Origin: an uncultured Methanobrevibacter sp.
GTDB taxonomy: Archaea > Methanobacteriota > Methanobacteria > Methanobacteriales > Methanobacteriaceae
Direction of reading: 5' to 3'
NCBI RefSeq assembly: GCF_937881195.1
Contig: NZ_CALGFC010000032.1
Coordinates: 75,469 to 139,468, forward strand
DNA: 64,000 bases
The notes beneath the pieces were generated by a model. It was not told the origin of the DNA and searched no databases. It saw only the letters and a list, made by a program, of their open reading frames with translations. The translations under genes and the position numbers were made by a program. The stretch's first letter is position 1. Each line of letters starts with the position of its first letter. This document shows positions 20,545 to 29,713 of this stretch, piece after piece.

Positions 20545-20809
20545 TTTATCTATTTATATCCATTTTCAATTTATTTATTATAATATTATTAAATTTATTA
20601 TTATTCAAAATATATTAATTATATTATTTATTCAATAAAATATATTATTAATTATAATTTATTTAATTGATTTAATTTAAAAAACTATTTATTAAAAAAT
20701 CCATTTAGTTTTATTTTGATATTAAATATTAATTAATAATTTAATATTAAATTAATAATTTAACCACAAATATAAGATTACAAAAGAGTTTTAAAACTAT
20801 ACAACTAGC

Positions 20810-20826
20810 AAAAAGTAATACTTTTT
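20810..20826. promoter_or_regulatory. Perfect palindrome, AGTA-N-TACT type
   Basis: AAAAAGTA, a central A, then TACTTTTT form a perfect 17-base inverted repeat. It lies on the far side of the candidate RNA from the other two copies. The same core occurs at 21051, 21080, 36937, 39055, 39261 and 59719. It could be a regulator site or, with its run of T, part of a terminator. Confidence 0.45.
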
Positions 20827-20918
20827 AGGATTTTTTTTAAAATAGTCAATTATTAATGATTTATCATTAAAAAAAGAGATTATTAAGACAAATAAAAGAA
20901 ATATTGTGTTAAAAAAGA

Positions 20919-21040
20919 AAAAAAATAATTATTATCAAAGAATAAGTTCAATCCTCTGGATTTTACCAATGTGGAGTGTATATGAGTGTGAAAATGCCCA
21001 GAGGACGAATTATGAACTTTTTCCTTATATTGCATTAGCA
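20919..21040 (-). ncRNA. Candidate structured small RNA
   Basis: The region is clearly richer in G and C than the spacer around it. AAGTTCA (20946 side) pairs with TGAACTT (ends near 21020), and inside it TCCTCTGG pairs with CCAGAGGA, giving two stacked helices of 7 and 8 base pairs. They are separated by a 1-versus-7-base internal loop and closed by an approximately 38-base terminal loop. On the reverse strand a TATA-like TTTTTATACT sits at 21070-21061, about 25 bases before a TGC near 21040, and a run of T (complement of 20911-20930) follows the structure. That layout suggests a reverse-strand transcript of about 115-120 nucleotides. Strand and class are inferred; no known RNA family is recognised. 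Confidence 0.45.
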
Positions 21041-21050
21041 AATATACTTA

Positions 21051-21088
21051 TAGTAATACTAGTATAAAAAGCTTTCTTTAGTAATACT
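21051..21088 (-). promoter_or_regulatory. Putative promoter with two AGTA-N-TACT palindromes
   Basis: TAGTA-A-TACTA (21051-21061) and AGTA-A-TACT (21080-21088) flank a TATA-like element read on the reverse strand (21070-21061). The first palindrome overlaps the TATA element, as would be expected for a repressor or activator site controlling the candidate small RNA downstream on the reverse strand. Regulatory role is inferred. Confidence 0.4.
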
Positions 21089-21348
21089 TTTTTGAATTTT
21101 TTTAAAAAGATATTTTTTATGAAAAAACATATAATCATTGAGTAATTATTAATCTTATTTAAATAATAACAATATATTGCATTAGAGGGTATTTTCGGGA
21201 ATAAAATTTTCAAAGTATTAAAAAAATTACAAGATACAAAAAACAAACATCAAATTTATTAAATATTAAAATTATTTTATTTTAATTCAATGTGTTCTTA
21301 AATCTATATTCTATATGTCCTATGAAAAAATTTTAAGAATATTTTTAA

Positions 21349-21378
21349 TAATACTTTCTAATGTAATACTTTCTAATG
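21349..21378. repeat. Tandem 15-base direct repeat
   Basis: TAATACTTTCTAATG occurs twice in immediate succession (21349-21363 and 21364-21378). Each copy carries a TAATACT half of the palindrome found elsewhere in the spacer. Confidence 0.6.
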
Positions 21379-21958
21379 CTAAAATTTTAAAGATAGATAT
21401 AAAATTAATTAGTAAATTGAGATAATATAATTTTTAGTCCAGTTTAAGTTTATAAAAAAGTTTAAATCATCATAAAACTAATTTTAATTATTATTAAAAG
21501 GATAAACCAATTTATTTTTAATAAATATCCAATTTTAATGAATATTATCGATAATTATCATATTTTATTAGATATTATTAATAATAATTCCATTTTAGTA
21601 AATATTATCAACAAATATATTAATTTAAGAAATATTTTAATTCTTTTAGTTAATATAGGTTAATTTTATATAGTAGAAATTAGAAAGAAAATAGACATCA
21701 TTTATAGATTGTAAATGGATAATTTTTATATTCATATTTTATCATATTTTGTTTTTCTTATTGTATTAATTTTTAAAATCATTGATCATTGTTTAATAAT
21801 ATCAAAAAATCTATAATATGCCTTAAAATTAATATTAAATAAATTTAAAAACATTTAAAAAAAAAATGAAAGATTATAATAATTTTAAAATAATAGCTAA
21901 ATAAAAATTATTCAATTTTTAGATTATTTTTTATTATATTAAGAAAAGGGATTAGTAA

Positions 21959-23899
21959 ATGACACTTAAAAAAGCTTTAAACATATTTAAGAGCGATATA
22001 AAAACTGTAGCTAGTAACCCAGTAGTAATTATAGTTCTATTAGCCATAATAATAATCCCTTCCCTTTATGCAATAGTAAACATTGAAGCTAACTGGGACC
22101 CATATGGAAATACAGCTAATTTAAAAATAGCAGTTGTAAATCAGGATTTAGGATACTCAACAAATGGTGAAAATTTTAATGCCGGAAATATGTTAGTTGA
22201 TGGATTAAAAGAAAATAAAACATTTGATTGGGAATTTGTAAGTTATCAAGAGGGAATGGAAGGACTAAATAAAGAAAAATATTATGGAATGATTATAATC
22301 CCGTCGAATTTTAGTAAAACTTTATTATCAATTGAAAGTTTAAATCCAGACAAATCAGAGATAACTTTTATTACAAATGATAAAATGAATCCAATTGCTT
22401 CAAGAATAACTAAAACTGGTGCTAATAATATCCAATCATCAATTAATGAAGAAGTTACTAGGACTATTGATGATATCATATTTAATAAATTATATAATAT
22501 CGGAGAAGTAGCTAAGAATAATGAAGAAAATTTTAATAATTTGAAAAGTTTTTTAAATAATTTAAATAGTAAAACTAGCAGTATTGGGTCTTATTTAAAC
22601 AGTGGGCAACAAGATATGGGCGTTATTAATAATGTATGGTCAAGTATCTATAAAGACTTACCCCAACTTAAAAAAGACACAGATGGTTTAAAAACTGATT
22701 ATGATAAGTTATATAGTCAAATTGCATCAAACCCTCAAAAAGCATTAACGACTGTAAAAAAAATGGAGACTAAAGTTAATGATGTTATTCAAATTTTAAA
22801 AATTGCAGATGTTTTTTTAAATGATCTTTACAATTTAACAAAAGATGAAAGTCTAAAACCTATAATAAGCGATGTGGAAGAAGATCTTTATTTAGCAAAT
22901 AGTATGCTAACTGTATTACAAGATATTGAGAAAAATATTGATGATATAAGCCACAATAAAGGGAAATTGGTTAAACTTAATAGTCTTATAAATCAATTAG
23001 ATAAAAATGTCAATACTCTCAATAACAACAAAGAGACAATTAATAATAAAATCAAAGTCGCTTCAGAAGGTATTAATTATGCAAACTCTAATTGGCCAGT
23101 AGCTAAAAAATATATTGAAGAGGCTACGAGTAAAATTAATAGTGTAGATTATAGTGAACTAACCCAACTTTCAAATACAAACTTAGATAGTATTGATAAC
23201 TACTTTAAAAGCCCTGTAGAAGTTAAAGAAAAAAAAATATATCCTATTTCTAGTTATGGAGAGGGAGTAGCTCCATTTTATATATGTTTAGCATTATGGG
23301 TAGGTTGTGTTATTACATCTGCAATGGTAAGTACAAGATTTAAGCCAAATCCAAGATTTAATCCTATGAATCATTCCCTAAATAGTAATATACAAAAATT
23401 TGATCCTGAAAGTGTATATCTTGGAAGAATGGGATTATTCCTTATAATAAGCATATTACAATCATTAATAATCATTTTAGGTTTATTATTACTAGGATTG
23501 AACATTAGTTCAACCTTTTTATTTATAATAACAACATTTTATATTGGATTATGTCTCATGATAACTATATATTCCATAATTTCGACACTAGGAAATTCTG
23601 GAAAAGCACTCGTTATTGTCCTTCTTGTTTTCCAAATTCCCGCAACAGGAGGAACATACCCAATACAGTTATTACCCCCATTTTTCCAATTTATACACTC
23701 CTTATTGCCTTTAACATATGGTATTGAGGCATTAAGAGAGGTGATGGGAGGAGTTTATTGGAGTAATTATATATACAATATACTCATATTAACAATATAC
23801 CCAATTGCTGCATTCTTAATAACTCTATTAGTTAAAGAGAAATTAGAAAAATATGCAAAATTAATGGAAGACAAACTAGAGGATAGTGGATTATTCTAG
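21959..23899 (+). CDS. YhgE/Pip-domain ABC-2-type membrane protein
   Basis: A 646-residue membrane protein with the YhgE/Pip architecture. A first membrane helix (about residues 20-40, VIIVLLAIIIIPSLYAIVN) is followed by the characteristic LKIAVVNQDLGYSTNG segment. A long extracytoplasmic region rich in Asn/Asp and coiled-coil-like heptads spans about 75-430, and a C-terminal block of about six helices (430-630) belongs to the ABC-2 permease group, containing TGGTYPIQLLPPFFQ. Relatives include the phage infection protein Pip and YhgE of Firmicutes; in archaea the substrate is unknown. GGGATTAGTAA precedes the ATG. No ATPase gene is adjacent. Confidence 0.88.
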   Translation: MTLKKALNIFKSDIKTVASNPVVIIVLLAIIIIPSLYAIVNIEANWDPYGNTANLKIAVVNQDLGYSTNGENFNAGNMLVDGLKENKTFDWEFVSYQEGMEGLNKEKYYGMIIIPSNFSKTLLSIESLNPDKSEITFITNDKMNPIASRITKTGANNIQSSINEEVTRTIDDIIFNKLYNIGEVAKNNEENFNNLKSFLNNLNSKTSSIGSYLNSGQQDMGVINNVWSSIYKDLPQLKKDTDGLKTDYDKLYSQIASNPQKALTTVKKMETKVNDVIQILKIADVFLNDLYNLTKDESLKPIISDVEEDLYLANSMLTVLQDIEKNIDDISHNKGKLVKLNSLINQLDKNVNTLNNNKETINNKIKVASEGINYANSNWPVAKKYIEEATSKINSVDYSELTQLSNTNLDSIDNYFKSPVEVKEKKIYPISSYGEGVAPFYICLALWVGCVITSAMVSTRFKPNPRFNPMNHSLNSNIQKFDPESVYLGRMGLFLIISILQSLIIILGLLLLGLNISSTFLFIITTFYIGLCLMITIYSIISTLGNSGKALVIVLLVFQIPATGGTYPIQLLPPFFQFIHSLLPLTYGIEALREVMGGVYWSNYIYNILILTIYPIAAFLITLLVKEKLEKYAKLMEDKLEDSGLF

Positions 23900-24015
23900 A
23901 AATAATCTAATTATAATTATATAAAAAAGTTTTAATTATAAAAAATTTAATTATAAAATATATAATTATAAACTTTCCTTTATCTTAAAAGATTAATATC
24001 TAAGGTAATATTTAT

Positions 24016-24660
24016 CTAAAATATTTTTTCAACAACAAAACAAATATGATCTTTTTCATAAGGCTCAAGTTTCACTTTTTCTACTATTTTAAACCCTTTT
24101 TCTTTTAATTTTTTTTCTTCCTGTTTAAATATCTTCTGCGGCTTCTGATTAACATCAATACTCCTTGATTTAATCATTATAATACCAAAACCATCTTCTT
24201 TTAGAAATAAATTCATATTTTTTATAAATGCATCTGTTTGGTTTGGTTGAGCAACATCACAATAAACCAAATCTACTTTTGAAACTAAATTAAAGTAAAT
24301 CTTTGGTTTAGTAGCATCCCCCAAAATTGGACCAATATTCGGACGTTTTTCACATAAACGAACTAACTTCCTCATACTAACTGGTGAAAATTCTAATGCA
24401 TAAATAGATCCTTTTTTAGCTATGTCTGATATATGTGAAACAGTCGTGCCAGTTGATGCCCCCAAATATAATATTTTAGAATTTTCCTGAATTTTTAGTT
24501 CTTTAAGGCCATTTAAATAAGCAGCAGCTAATTTTGAACGGTTTGGATTCCATTGTCTATATTCAATGCTCTCTTTTTCAAATAGCTGCTCACCATATAC
24601 TCTTTTTCCAAGAACAATGTTTTCAGTAGCTATTATACCATCTTTAATGTAAATAATCAT
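24016..24660 (-). CDS. flpA: Fibrillarin-like rRNA/tRNA 2'-O-methyltransferase
   Basis: A 214-residue archaeal fibrillarin, the catalytic subunit of box C/D RNPs that methylate ribose 2'-OH groups on rRNA and tRNA. Motifs are ATENIVLGKRVYGE, YRQWNPNRSKLAAAYLNGL, the SAM loop YLGASTGTTVSH (about residues 65-76), YALEFSPVSMRKLV and a C-terminal KLEPYEKDHICFVV. A TTG at 24681 would add seven residues, but the ATG at 24660 matches the family start better. It follows the nop5 gene directly on the same strand, so the two RNP partners are co-transcribed. Confidence 0.94.
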   Translation of the reverse strand: MIIYIKDGIIATENIVLGKRVYGEQLFEKESIEYRQWNPNRSKLAAAYLNGLKELKIQENSKILYLGASTGTTVSHISDIAKKGSIYALEFSPVSMRKLVRLCEKRPNIGPILGDATKPKIYFNLVSKVDLVYCDVAQPNQTDAFIKNMNLFLKEDGFGIIMIKSRSIDVNQKPQKIFKQEEKKLKEKGFKIVEKVKLEPYEKDHICFVVEKIF

Positions 24661-24690
24661 AATAATCAATTCGTTATACAAAATAGAATT

Positions 24691-25953
24691 CTATCTTTTT
24701 TTTCCTTTTTTCTTCTTGGACTTTCTCTTTTTTTTCTTTTTATTTGTTTTATAAGGCTTAGATTTTTTACCTTTTTCAAAATCTCTTTCTTCTTTTCTTC
24801 TTTTTGTTGTCTTTTTTGGAAAAGGATTTTCCTTTTTGATTTGTTCTACCCTATTAAGAAAACTTTCATTGATGTTTGGGTCAAATTCCCCAGAAAAAAC
24901 GTCTTTTCTTGCAGCCAAAGCTATTTTTAAAGCTAATGTTCTAGCTATCTTCCCTCTAATCCACCAATTACTTGTCCTTACTTGAGGGTGTTGAAAGAGT
25001 AGTCCATGCTTAGGGGGTCTTTCTCCAGTCTTAAGATGCCTAAATAAAGCTTTTTCAGCACCCATGATTTGAATAGTAGCTGCAGAATACATTGAAAGAT
25101 TTTTAATACCTCCAATATGAGCAATTAACTTTGCAGCGAGTGAAGACCCTAATAGATCCCTCAAATTAGGAGCTAATTTCTCCATCTTTTTATCAATATA
25201 ATCTTCAGTTTTGTTTCTAGTTTTCTGTAAAGATTGTATTGATTTTGCAAAATCATTTATCATATTTATATCTTCAATCTCCACATCTGCACCATTACTC
25301 CCCTCATTAATATCAATATCATTATTTTTTAAAATAACCTCTGGCGGAGATTCAATAACTTCTTCCCTATTTTTATTTTCTGCAATTATATTAATAAAAC
25401 TTTCATTATTATGAATTATATCAATTTCGGGAAAATATATCACATTCCATTCCCTAATTCTCTCTACAAGTTTACTAATAGATTCGTCAATTTCATCAAT
25501 AGAGTTAATAGCCTGAATAATTAATTTATCTTCATCTTTAGAAGATTCCTTCATTTTAAAAACAGCTATTTTATTATAGATAGAGTTTAATTTAGATTTA
25601 TTATCTAATTCATCTGATCCAAAAAATCCTATTTCAAATAATATATCATCAGTATTGGATCTTAAATATTCCCCCCCATTGTTTGGAAGTTTTATCTTAA
25701 TTTTATCCTTTTCTTCTATTCCAATATGAGAAATATAGTTAGAAAGATTTCTATTCGTCTCGATAATTATATTATCATAATTTTTAGATAAATTTCTTAT
25801 CAAATCTATTTCTTCAATCAAAATTTCATTATTTTCCATTTTAACAATGTTTGATGGAATTTCTTCTTCTTTAAAAAGATTATATTCAATGATATTAAAA
25901 TTTTCATCAAAAGCAATGAAACCTGCAATAGAATTTGTTACATAAATTTCCAT
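24691..25953 (-). CDS. Nop5 (Nop56/58-related) C/D box RNP core protein
   Basis: A 420-residue scaffold protein that bridges L7Ae-bound C/D RNA and fibrillarin. The N-terminal domain is diverged. A coiled coil lies at about 225-260. The NOP domain signature occupies about 275-345, with LAAKLIAHIGGIKNLSMY, QIMGAEKALFRHLKTG and PPKHGLLFQHP. The C-terminal 45 residues are a lysine/arginine tail typical of archaeal Nop5. The stop lies some 30 bases before the flpA start, in keeping with the conserved nop5-flpA operon. Confidence 0.94.
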   Translation of the reverse strand: MEIYVTNSIAGFIAFDENFNIIEYNLFKEEEIPSNIVKMENNEILIEEIDLIRNLSKNYDNIIIETNRNLSNYISHIGIEEKDKIKIKLPNNGGEYLRSNTDDILFEIGFFGSDELDNKSKLNSIYNKIAVFKMKESSKDEDKLIIQAINSIDEIDESISKLVERIREWNVIYFPEIDIIHNNESFINIIAENKNREEVIESPPEVILKNNDIDINEGSNGADVEIEDINMINDFAKSIQSLQKTRNKTEDYIDKKMEKLAPNLRDLLGSSLAAKLIAHIGGIKNLSMYSAATIQIMGAEKALFRHLKTGERPPKHGLLFQHPQVRTSNWWIRGKIARTLALKIALAARKDVFSGEFDPNINESFLNRVEQIKKENPFPKKTTKRRKEERDFEKGKKSKPYKTNKKKKKRKSKKKKGKKR

Positions 25954-26367
25954 AATATTATTTTAGTTTACATAATTATAAATCTTACATTATCTAAAGA
26001 TATACTATAAATAAAAAATTATATTTGTCAAATTATAATGTTTACCAAATTAATATTTAAATATTAATTAGAAATTAATCTATTAATTAATAATATAAAA
26101 ATAATAATATAAAAATAATAATATAAAAATAATAATATAAAAATAATTATTTAGTAGTAAAATACCCCAATAATCTAATAATTTTAATTAATATTTAGAA
26201 TAATTTCATACAATCTAAAATAAAATTAGGCAATATTAGAACAATTTTATAATAATTAAAAATAATATGAATATAATAAAAATTCAATTATTTTATATTA
26301 TTATTATTATTATAGATATCATATTAATAAATTAAAAAAATAATATTAATCATCATGGAGAGTACAT
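25954..26367. other. Divergent spacer with 14-base tandem repeat
   Basis: About 410 bases between divergent nop5 and pyrD. Four exact copies of a 14-base unit (taatataaaaataa) lie at 26091-26146. Promoters for both genes must be here. No gene seen. Confidence 0.6.
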
Positions 26368-27297
26368 ATGTTAAAAACACATTTTTGTGGAATTGAATTT
26401 CAAAATCCTCTTTTATTAGCCGCAGGAGTTATGGGAAGTACTGCTTCCTCATTAAATTGGATTTTAGAGTCTGGTGCAGGAGGAGTCGTGACAAAATCAT
26501 TTTCAGTTAACCCTAATAAAGGATACAAAAATCCAACAACCGCGGAAGTTGAAGGAGGAATCATAAATGCCATTGGTCTTTCAAGCCCGGGCGTTTTAAA
26601 TTTTAAAAGTGAATTAAAACTTATTGAAAGAAATAATGACAAAGGACATAAAAATATTATCATTGGATCTATCTATGGATCAAATCCTGAAGAATTTACA
26701 TATATAATAAATGAAATAGAATCTCTCGTTGATATGATTGAATTAAATGTTTCTTGCCCACATGCAATGAGTGGGTGTGGAGCAGCTATTGGTCAAGATC
26801 CTGATCTCACATATGAAATTGTAAAAGCTTCGAAAAATGCAAGAGAGTCTAATACTCCAATTATAGCTAAATTAACACCTAATGTGACTGACCTTACACA
26901 AATAGCAAAATCTGCAGAAAGAGCAGGTGCTGATGGATTAACACTTATTAACTCAGTTGGTCCTGGAATGAAAATTGATATAAATGCAAGAACACCCATT
27001 CTTTCAAATAAATTTGGAGGAATGTCTGGTCCAGTGATTAAACCAATAGCTATAAGGTGTGTTTATGATACTTATGCTAATTGTAATATTCCAATTATAG
27101 GAGTTGGAGGAATATCTAATCATGAAGATGTTGTTGAATTTTTATATGCTGGAGCTTCAGCTGTTCAAATAGGCACTTCAATAATGTACCAAGGAATAGA
27201 AATATTTTCAATAATAGCAAAAAAATTAAAATCTTTTATGGGAGAAAATGGTTTTGAAAATATAAATGAAATGATTGGGTATGCAAATAAAGAATAA
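26368..27297 (+). CDS. pyrD: Dihydroorotate dehydrogenase catalytic subunit PyrD (class 1B)
   Basis: A 309-residue FMN enzyme that oxidises dihydroorotate to orotate in pyrimidine synthesis. Motifs are NPLLLAAGVMGS at the N-terminus, ELNVSCPHAMSGCG with Cys130 as the catalytic base of class 1 enzymes, AKLTPNVTD, and the phosphate-binding IGVGGISNHEDVVEFLYAGASAVQIGTS. The partner electron-transfer subunit PyrK follows about 110 bases downstream, which supports the NAD-linked 1B heterotetramer. GGAG precedes the ATG. Confidence 0.95.
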   Translation: MLKTHFCGIEFQNPLLLAAGVMGSTASSLNWILESGAGGVVTKSFSVNPNKGYKNPTTAEVEGGIINAIGLSSPGVLNFKSELKLIERNNDKGHKNIIIGSIYGSNPEEFTYIINEIESLVDMIELNVSCPHAMSGCGAAIGQDPDLTYEIVKASKNARESNTPIIAKLTPNVTDLTQIAKSAERAGADGLTLINSVGPGMKIDINARTPILSNKFGGMSGPVIKPIAIRCVYDTYANCNIPIIGVGGISNHEDVVEFLYAGASAVQIGTSIMYQGIEIFSIIAKKLKSFMGENGFENINEMIGYANKE

Positions 27298-27406
27298 AAA
27301 TAACAATATAATGAAATAAACAAGAAAATTAATTTATGACCTTAATAAGTATTAAATAAAAGTTTTAAAAACATTGAATAAATAATACCTCTTAAAGGAG
27401 ATTTTA

Positions 27407-28243
27407 ATGAATAAAATTATAAATAATTATAATATTTTAGAGATTAAAGAGATAATTTCTGAAACTGAAACTATTAAAACTTTCATATTCGACTGGGAAA
27501 TGAAAAAGGACAAAATTCCTTTTCCAGGACAATTTGTAATGGTTTGGAATTTTTTAAATAAAACTGATGAAAAACCAATGTCTATTTCTATTATAGATAT
27601 TGAAAACGAAAAAATAGGAATTACTATTAAAAATGTTGGAAAATTCACTTCAAACATACACAAATTATCTGTTGGAGATAAATTAGGTATTAGAGGACCT
27701 TATGGAAATGGTTTTAATACATTAGAAATAGAAAATAAAGACATATTAGCTATTGGTGGAGGAGTTGGCATGGCCCCTATAGCTTGTTTTGCAGATTATG
27801 CTAATGAAAAAGCAAATATTGATGTTGTTTGTGCATCTGTAACAAAAAATGAACTATTATTTTCAAACAAATTAAAAAATAATAAGAATAATATGAATAT
27901 TTTTACATGTACTGATGATGGAACTTGTGGATTTGAAGGATATGCAACCCATAGAGTTATTGAATTACTTAAAAATAAAAATTATGACCTAGCAGTTGTT
28001 TGTGGGCCAGAGTTAATGATGAAAGGTGTTTTTGATTTGCTTGAAGCTAAAAATATACCTGCACAGTATTCTATGGAAAGATATATGAAATGTGCAATGG
28101 GAATATGCGGACAGTGCTGTGTTGACAATACTGGTTGGAGAATTTGTATAGAAGGGCCTGTTTTTTCAAATAAAGATTTAGAAAAAATTGGAGAATTTGC
28201 AAAATATCATCGAAATGCATCAGGAGAAAAAGAATTTTATTAA
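27407..28243 (+). CDS. pyrK: Dihydroorotate dehydrogenase electron-transfer subunit PyrK
   Basis: A 278-residue ferredoxin-reductase-like protein. It has an FAD-binding barrel with PMSISI (about residues 65-70), an NAD-binding domain with GGGVGMAPIACF, and a C-terminal [2Fe-2S] motif (CAMGICGQC ... WRICIEGPVF) with four cysteines. It passes electrons from PyrD's FMN to NAD+. GGAGAT precedes the ATG. Gene order pyrD-pyrK with the same orientation supports an operon. Confidence 0.94.
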   Translation: MNKIINNYNILEIKEIISETETIKTFIFDWEMKKDKIPFPGQFVMVWNFLNKTDEKPMSISIIDIENEKIGITIKNVGKFTSNIHKLSVGDKLGIRGPYGNGFNTLEIENKDILAIGGGVGMAPIACFADYANEKANIDVVCASVTKNELLFSNKLKNNKNNMNIFTCTDDGTCGFEGYATHRVIELLKNKNYDLAVVCGPELMMKGVFDLLEAKNIPAQYSMERYMKCAMGICGQCCVDNTGWRICIEGPVFSNKDLEKIGEFAKYHRNASGEKEFY

Positions 28244-28445
28244 TTAAATAAATTATCTCGTTTTTCACAATTTCAAATATAAAAATTAAAAATATTAAAT
28301 TATTAAAAATATTAAATTAATTAAGAATTATTAAATTTTAAGAATTATTAAATTATTAAGAAGATTAAATTAATTAAGAATATTAAAATATTAAAAATAC
28401 TGCTAATCAAATAAGTAGTATGAAAATTATTTAAATGGTGTTAAA

Positions 28446-29507
28446 TTGAAGGAAAAAATTTTCGACACAGTTGGTTCATCTTTGTTTATAATAGCAGTAT
28501 TATTAATAATATCCCTATTTACATTAATTCCTATATTAAACATGGTGATTTTAGGAATAATAATAGCTTATGGATTAAAACCAATAAAAAGGAAAATAGA
28601 ATCAAAAATTAAATATCCTTCAATCTCAATTATAATAAGCATAATAATTGTAGTTATTCCACTAATATTACTATTTGCTTACACACTTTCAGTTACTATT
28701 GATTTATCCTACACTTTTATTAATAATAATCACAATATTTTAAATCAAATAAGCCTTAATCAAGCTACAGATATTATTAATGGTTATATACCTGTTGAAA
28801 TGCAGTCATCAACTCAATCCATTACTAGTACTCTAACAGAGTTAGTAAATGATATATTAAAATTATTCTTTGGATATTTCATAGAATTTGTGAAATCATT
28901 ACCATTTGTTATGGTTCAGATATTTGTTTTAATATTTTCAATATTTTATTTTTCAAGAGATGGACATAAAATTAAATCTTATGTTAAAGCATTTATTCCA
29001 GAAAATAAACATGAATTCTTTGGAAATATGGTTAAAGAGATTAAAACTGTATTAAAGAGCATATTTTATGGGCATTTTTTAACAGGATTTATTATAGGAG
29101 TTATAGCAACTATTGGATTTTTCATATTAGGATATCCATATGCATTATTTTTAGGAATTTTAACAGGAGTTTGCCAATTAATACCTGTTATTGGACCTTG
29201 GCCAGTTTATACTACATTATTCATATATGATATAGTATCAGGAAATTATGTTAGAGGAATTATAGTTCTTTTATTTGGTTTTGGTCTTAGTTTGAGCGAC
29301 ATGTATATAAGACCAACTCTCTCTGGAAAATATGTAGATATTCATCCGATGATACTTTTACTTGGTTTTGTAGCAGGACCAATTGTTTTTGGACTAATAG
29401 GATTTATATTAGGACCTTTAATTTTAGGAATTACTTATGCAGTTGTTAAAACATACAAAAATGAAAAAGAAAAGTTAACTTCAGAAATTAATGGTGAAAC
29501 AATATGA
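28446..29507 (+). CDS. AI-2E family transporter / UPF0118 permease
   Basis: A 353-residue polytopic membrane protein with about eight helices. The family motif is in the C-terminal half (GHFLTGFIIGVIATIGFFILG ... ILTGVCQLIPVIGPWPVY), and a soluble loop lies at about residues 85-135. The start is TTG, with GGTG five bases upstream; no in-frame ATG fits better. Members export AI-2 or act as Na+(Li+)/H+ antiporters in bacteria; the substrate in methanogens is unknown. Confidence 0.88.
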   Translation: MKEKIFDTVGSSLFIIAVLLIISLFTLIPILNMVILGIIIAYGLKPIKRKIESKIKYPSISIIISIIIVVIPLILLFAYTLSVTIDLSYTFINNNHNILNQISLNQATDIINGYIPVEMQSSTQSITSTLTELVNDILKLFFGYFIEFVKSLPFVMVQIFVLIFSIFYFSRDGHKIKSYVKAFIPENKHEFFGNMVKEIKTVLKSIFYGHFLTGFIIGVIATIGFFILGYPYALFLGILTGVCQLIPVIGPWPVYTTLFIYDIVSGNYVRGIIVLLFGFGLSLSDMYIRPTLSGKYVDIHPMILLLGFVAGPIVFGLIGFILGPLILGITYAVVKTYKNEKEKLTSEINGETI

Positions 29508-29713
29508 AAAAATAGATGTAATTAGTATAGAAATAATTAATATAAAGATATTTAATGCGAAATTAGATAATATGAAGACATATAATGTAAAAATAGATAA
29601 TATATGAATCATTAATAGATAATATAATGATAATTAATATAGAGTATAGATTATTAATATAGATAATAAAGATAATTATATAGATACAATCATGAATTGT
29701 GGAAAGATCAATT

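Larger units (their letters stand above)
20545..21958. other. 1.4 kb spacer with candidate small RNA and palindromes
   Basis: This is the longest gene-free stretch in the window. It holds a compact inverted-repeat structure at 20943-21020, three AGTA-N-TACT palindromes (20810-20826, 21051-21061, 21080-21088) and a tandem 15-base repeat at 21349-21378. A 73-codon reverse frame at 21025-21246 is hydrophobic, A/T-driven and overlaps the putative promoter, so it is not called as a gene. Positions 21380-21958 show nothing but A/T-rich sequence and the promoter region of the YhgE gene. Confidence 0.55.

Noticed and set aside
20941..21020. tRNA gene in the 20.9 kb island
   Set aside because: GTTCAATCC resembles part of a T arm, but no acceptor, D or anticodon arms can be folded; the paired segments form a simple two-helix hairpin instead.
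21025..21246. 73-codon reverse-strand open frame before the candidate RNA
   Set aside because: Composition is driven by A/T (Phe, Ile, Lys, Asn), there is no ribosome site, and it overlaps the palindromic promoter region; no recognisable domain.
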